From Paenibacillus swuensis (GTDB lineage: Bacteria > Bacillota > Bacilli > Paenibacillales > DY6), in assembly GCF_001644605.1 (NCBI RefSeq), contig NZ_CP011388.1:4321501-4385500 (forward strand): a stretch of 64,000 nucleotides of DNA, given 5' to 3'. The notes beneath the pieces are model-generated. The model saw only the letters and a program-made list of their open reading frames with translations. It did no database searches and was not told the origin of the DNA. Positions 61,037 through 64,000 of this stretch are shown piece by piece (the stretch's first letter is position 1; the number at the start of each line of letters is the position of its first letter). The position numbers and the translations under genes are program-made.

Positions 61037-61596
61037 TATTCTACACTTTCATTTCGTATCCCCAGCGGCGTCGGAATCCCGTCCATGCTTATGGCGTTCT
61101 TGGTCGCTCGATAAGTGTTCAGTTTCGATTCGCCCATCTGGGCAGCCCAATCGATCAGCTTGTTCCGCTCTCCCTCATAATGAAAGAAAGGAATGCTGAA
61201 ACCGCAGGAAGTCTTTACCTTATGGATGTTAGATACAATGATTTGCCTAGCTCCCGGTAACAAGTTAAAATGACCAGACATCGCATCCCAAGCAGGTGTT
61301 TCCGGCAAAATCACTTCTCCGTCGCCATACAATCTCATGATCAGCGGATCTCCTTCAAACGAAACAAACATAAACGTCAGCCGGGAGCATCGAGTCAGAT
61401 GCGCGCTCGTTTCATTCCCGCTGCCCGTTAAATCCAGGTAAGCCACTTGGTTAGGCGAAAGAATGCGAAACACATCATGCCCTTTAGGCGAAATATTCAC
61501 TTCACCGTCTGCTGCGGCGCTTCCGACGAAGAACATGTTTTGCTTGCGGATGAAATCTTCATGTTGCGGTGTGATGGATGTGAATTCTTTACCCAC
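61036..61596 (-). CDS. Pyridoxamine 5'-phosphate oxidase-like flavin-binding protein
   Basis: A 186-aa split-barrel protein of the PNPOx-like family: MFFVGSAAADGEVNISPKGHDVFRIL, AYLDLTGSGNETSAHL, CSRLTFMFVSFEG. It likely binds FMN or F420-like cofactor; substrate unknown. GTG 61594-61596 has AGAGGTGA at 5-7 nt; GTG 61605 is an earlier option. Confidence 0.85.
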   Translation of the reverse strand: MGKEFTSITPQHEDFIRKQNMFFVGSAAADGEVNISPKGHDVFRILSPNQVAYLDLTGSGNETSAHLTRCSRLTFMFVSFEGDPLIMRLYGDGEVILPETPAWDAMSGHFNLLPGARQIIVSNIHKVKTSCGFSIPFFHYEGERNKLIDWAAQMGESKLNTYRATKNAISMDGIPTPLGIRNESVE

Positions 61597-61622
61597 GGGA
61601 CTCACCTCTTTATATTAATTAT

Positions 61623-61946
61623 TTATTCAAAATACAAATGATAATGATGCCTGCAACCGGGATTAAATGAAGCAGCACATTGGGGACAGCGATACTCACA
61701 CTGTAAGTACTGGGTAATGGTCAACTCCGAGTTACATTGTCCGCATAATACCGCTCTTGCCTCTCGTTCATCGATCGGCCAAGTTTCAGGCGCGTGATCT
61801 GCCAGCTCCTCATGGCAATAGAAACAACCATAATACATGTCACAGCATTTAAACTTGATTGCGATAATATCGGTTGACCCGTGGTAATGCGTACATCGGG
61901 TGTGTGAGTCTATGGCTCCAGCTACTTGGGTTGATGAGATTGTCAT
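61623..61946 (-). CDS. CHY zinc-finger protein
   Basis: A 107-aa protein made of one CHY-type zinc finger: CTHYHG, FKCCDMYYGCFYCHEEL, CGQCNSELTI, CPQCAASFNPGCRHHYHLYF. All expected Cys/His ligands are present, so it should bind several Zn ions. Role unknown in bacteria. It overlaps the nitrilase-like gene by 4 bp. Confidence 0.9.
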   Translation of the reverse strand: MTISSTQVAGAIDSHTRCTHYHGSTDIIAIKFKCCDMYYGCFYCHEELADHAPETWPIDEREARAVLCGQCNSELTITQYLQCEYRCPQCAASFNPGCRHHYHLYFE

Positions 61947-62587
61947 AGAACTGATTCCTTCATTTGCTTCTGTTCCCCCATAACTGTATAGCTCAAATCT
62001 TCAAGATCAAGAATGACAGACCTCGTGTCGTTTTTCCTGATGAAGATACTTTCCCCATCCGCATTTATGGCATAAGCAATCGGTATTGAGACATCGCCGC
62101 CACCGAAAGAACCATCCGCATGACTTGTTCCGATGATGATCGTATGGTGTGCCATAGCTAACTCCTTAGCTGCTTGAATCCATACATCGAATTGATTTTC
62201 ACTGAACATGCCTACACCGATCGGATGAGCTACGAAATCCACCTTGTCGTTGTCCCGCTCCCCTAATCCCTGAAGCACCAACTCATCGCACAAAAGGTGA
62301 CCCATCCTCAGCCCTTCTTGCTCAATGTAAACAGCTGGTTCATATTTGGCTTTATCCAGCACGACTTGTCCCATGTGATTGATCATGATGGCTCTGTCCT
62401 TAGGTTTTTTGTAACCTGATATGATCATCGTGCCGCATTTGCGTGCCCACTCACAGGCTTCAGCGACGTTTTCATTTAGGTATCCCTCTGGGTAAATCAT
62501 GATGTCCACTTCCGGATATGCTTGAATTTCATTGATTAGTTGCAAAATCGTTTTTTCCAGTTTCGGTTGACCGATCAAGATTTTCAC
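61943..62587 (-). CDS. Short nitrilase-superfamily (carbon-nitrogen hydrolase) protein
   Basis: A 214-aa protein, short for the superfamily (about 260-300). The triad is visible: Glu in YPEGYLNE, Lys in DKAKYEP and Cys in LLCDEL. Substrate unknown. It is coupled to the CHY zinc-finger gene (4-bp overlap) and lies 2 bp after an acetyltransferase gene, so four genes from 63655 to 61623 form one operon. Confidence 0.75.
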   Translation of the reverse strand: MKILIGQPKLEKTILQLINEIQAYPEVDIMIYPEGYLNENVAEACEWARKCGTMIISGYKKPKDRAIMINHMGQVVLDKAKYEPAVYIEQEGLRMGHLLCDELVLQGLGERDNDKVDFVAHPIGVGMFSENQFDVWIQAAKELAMAHHTIIIGTSHADGSFGGGDVSIPIAYAINADGESIFIRKNDTRSVILDLEDLSYTVMGEQKQMKESVL

Positions 62588-62589
62588 AG

Positions 62590-63150
62590 TTAACTCTCCT
62601 CCAAACCTAGATTTGTCCGTTCTTCCTTTAACAAACCATAAACGAAATGATCATGGTAGACACCATTGAGAAGTTGATACTGCCGCAGGATGCCTTCTTG
62701 CGTAAAGCCCAGCCTTTGCGGAATCGTCTGGCTTTTGACATTCCCGGCACATGCCTGAATATGGATTTTATTCAGATCCAGTTCATCAAATATATAGTTG
62801 TGGATGGCCTTGTTTGCCTTGGTCATGATGCCTTTGCCTTGAAAATCTTCCCCCAACCAATAACCAATGGAAACATGACGATCGTTCCAGTTGATAGGGT
62901 GAATCCCAATACAACCGCAAAACTGATTTTCGATAAAAATTCCGCTTGTAAATCCGTTGTTTTTGGCAAATCTGTGGAGCTCCGTCTCGATAAAACCTTC
63001 CATATGTTCTACCTTTGTTGTGGTTTCCGCCCAAGGCAGCCACTCGGCAAGATAGGATCTGTTCTTCTCAATCATATTCAAAACTTCTTGCGCATGGCGC
63101 TTTTCTAATATTTGCAAGTGAAGTCCCGGTTCAATGATGTGTTTAAACAT
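62590..63150 (-). CDS. RimJ/RimL-type N-acetyltransferase
   Basis: A 186-aa GNAT, YdaF-like: RSYLAEWLPWAETTTKVE, IGIHPINWNDRHVSIGYWLG, DFQGKGIMTKA (acetyl-CoA site) and IHIQACAGNVKSQTIPQRLGF. It probably acetylates a protein N-terminus or small amine. The start ATG 63148-63150 has AGGAGG 8 nt upstream; the upstream gene overlaps by 8 bp. Confidence 0.9.
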   Translation of the reverse strand: MFKHIIEPGLHLQILEKRHAQEVLNMIEKNRSYLAEWLPWAETTTKVEHMEGFIETELHRFAKNNGFTSGIFIENQFCGCIGIHPINWNDRHVSIGYWLGEDFQGKGIMTKANKAIHNYIFDELDLNKIHIQACAGNVKSQTIPQRLGFTQEGILRQYQLLNGVYHDHFVYGLLKEERTNLGLEES

Positions 63151-63655
63151 GCGCTGATCCTCCTTTTTGCTCATAACAAACCAAGCTCGTTTCGTACGTA
63201 CCGAATCGCTCAATCTTCTCATTAATCATCCGGAACCCCATCTTTTCATAAAACATTCGGCCAGAGGAATTAGCTGCCTCAACCCATGCGGTCAAAGTGT
63301 CCATATCGTTTATCCGACTTCGGAACTCCGTAATAAAAGCTCTGCCGATTCCGTTTCCTTGATGGGTAGTCAGAATATAGATTCTGGCTAACTCGTGGGT
63401 TTTGTTTTCACCCAATGTCACCTGAGCATATCCAACTATATTTCCTGTGGAATCTTCAGCAACCAAAAACTGCCTCTCAGAGCGTTCCAGGTCACGCTTT
63501 ACAGCTTGCTCCAGTCTCTCGGTCGAATATGCTCTCCCCAAAAAGTCCATAATGAACTCCAACGGATAACTCTCCTTATAGGTGTTCATCCAACTCTCAC
63601 GAGCCACCAGCTGAATTCCGCTAACGTCATCCATCTCCACAGGTCTGATCCACAT
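63143..63655 (-). CDS. GNAT family N-acetyltransferase
   Basis: A 170-aa GNAT: IRPVEMDDVSGIQLVARESW at the N-terminus, acetyl-CoA motif LTTHQGNGIGRAFI and WVEAANSSGRMFYEKMGFR. Substrate unknown. First gene of the four-gene operon; the stop overlaps the next start region by 8 bp. Confidence 0.88.
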   Translation of the reverse strand: MWIRPVEMDDVSGIQLVARESWMNTYKESYPLEFIMDFLGRAYSTERLEQAVKRDLERSERQFLVAEDSTGNIVGYAQVTLGENKTHELARIYILTTHQGNGIGRAFITEFRSRINDMDTLTAWVEAANSSGRMFYEKMGFRMINEKIERFGTYETSLVCYEQKGGSAHV

Positions 63656-63786
63656 TAAAGACTATCACTCCAACCTCATTTTCCTATATACTATTAATTC
63701 GCTATGTGAACCACGTTCCCTTTTTATCCCAAAAGTGAAACTATTCACGACTAACCGCCGTAACTTTAACCGAGGTGAAACGAGAT

Positions 63787-64000
63787 ATGAAAGAAATCAA
63801 TTGCCAACACTGTTTACTGCCTATTCAAGACCGTGAAGATTTAGTTGTCTCTTTTAGCTTACTTTCGCTCAGACCCTACCACTCGAGTTGCTACTCTCAG
63901 GTGCTCAAGGGTTTTGGCAATCTGATCACCAACAATCAGCCGGTGAACGGCCCATACAGCGCGTTTGTGATAGGCTTCTCGGTCATTTTCGCGATTATTC
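63787..64000 (+). CDS. Start of a membrane protein with a Cys-rich N-terminus (cut by window end)
   Basis: ATG 63787 follows GAGGTG at 9 nt and the frame stays open to the edge (71 codons). It starts INCQHCLLPIQDRED, a C-x2-C motif like a zinc ribbon, with a further Cys in YHSSCY, and turns hydrophobic at the end (AFVIGFSVIFAII). Probably a small integral membrane protein with a zinc-ribbon-like head; family unknown. Confidence 0.65.
   Translation, partial: MKEINCQHCLLPIQDREDLVVSFSLLSLRPYHSSCYSQVLKGFGNLITNNQPVNGPYSAFVIGFSVIFAII

Overview
The window looks like the chromosome of an endospore-forming Bacillales bacterium, most likely Paenibacillaceae. The support is a gerA/gerB/gerC germination operon, SLH and DUF11 surface proteins, a probable sigma-K promoter in front of a Gly/Pro-rich coat-like protein, a B. 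subtilis-type assimilatory nitrate/nitrite reductase set, G+-type RBSs (AGGAGG) and many intrinsic terminators. No rRNA, tRNA or CRISPR array was seen.

Layout. 1-8848: nitrate assimilation. On the minus strand nasA(narK)-nirB-nirD-nasC-moeA is read from a near-perfect sigma-A promoter (TTGACA-N17-TATAAT) through a 230-nt leader. The leader holds four hairpins, each with an A1/G4 hexaloop, and ends in an intrinsic terminator. The divergent neighbour is an ANTAR-type antiterminator with a degenerate receiver domain, translationally coupled to a TrpD2-like phosphoribosyltransferase homologue. 8929-13187: uridine kinase, an MFS exporter, a small coiled-coil protein and an ammonium transporter. 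13320-15134: an RskA-type anti-sigma/ECF-sigma pair with two matching divergent ECF promoters, one of which drives a 63-codon ORF. 15200-19521: CobW GTPase, DUF318 permease with a His-rich loop, TIGR03943 protein, CtaG and DUF2243, with a Zur-box-like palindrome between the divergent halves (probable zinc homeostasis). 19653-29020: metabolic and housekeeping genes (alcohol dehydrogenase, thymidine kinase, hydrolase, inositol monophosphatase), an ankyrin lipoprotein, an SLH protein beside a two-component system, an acetyltransferase and a thioesterase.

28324-30668 is the most unusual stretch. Arrays of an 18-bp motif (TTATCCC-N6-TCAGT, period 37-39 bp) flank a full-length but catalytically degenerate IS1595-like transposase gene that has its own good promoter and RBS. 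The same motif recurs at 11440-11812. An 11-bp tandem array (30553-30662) merges into another copy. This may be a domesticated transposase with its own family of dispersed repeats, comparable in concept to RAYT/REP, but that link is inference.

30802-41289: oxidoreductases, QueD, DegV, an aromatic-acid-exporter-like protein, a YjzC-like duplicated protein, a CAP/LysM secreted protein under a c-di-AMP (ydaO-type) riboswitch, a Gly/Pro-rich coat-like protein and an ABC exporter. 41469-49372: stress protein, germination operon, divergent polysaccharide deacetylase and a probable cystine ABC importer with a CymR-like operator. 49572-64000: DinB, free-Met-sulfoxide reductase, peptide transporter, a 1269-aa DUF11 repeat protein, a D-2-hydroxyacid dehydrogenase, an 886-aa Ig-like-domain protein of unknown role, a PNPOx-like protein, a CHY zinc finger and nitrilase pair, two GNAT acetyltransferases and the start of a membrane protein cut by the window edge.
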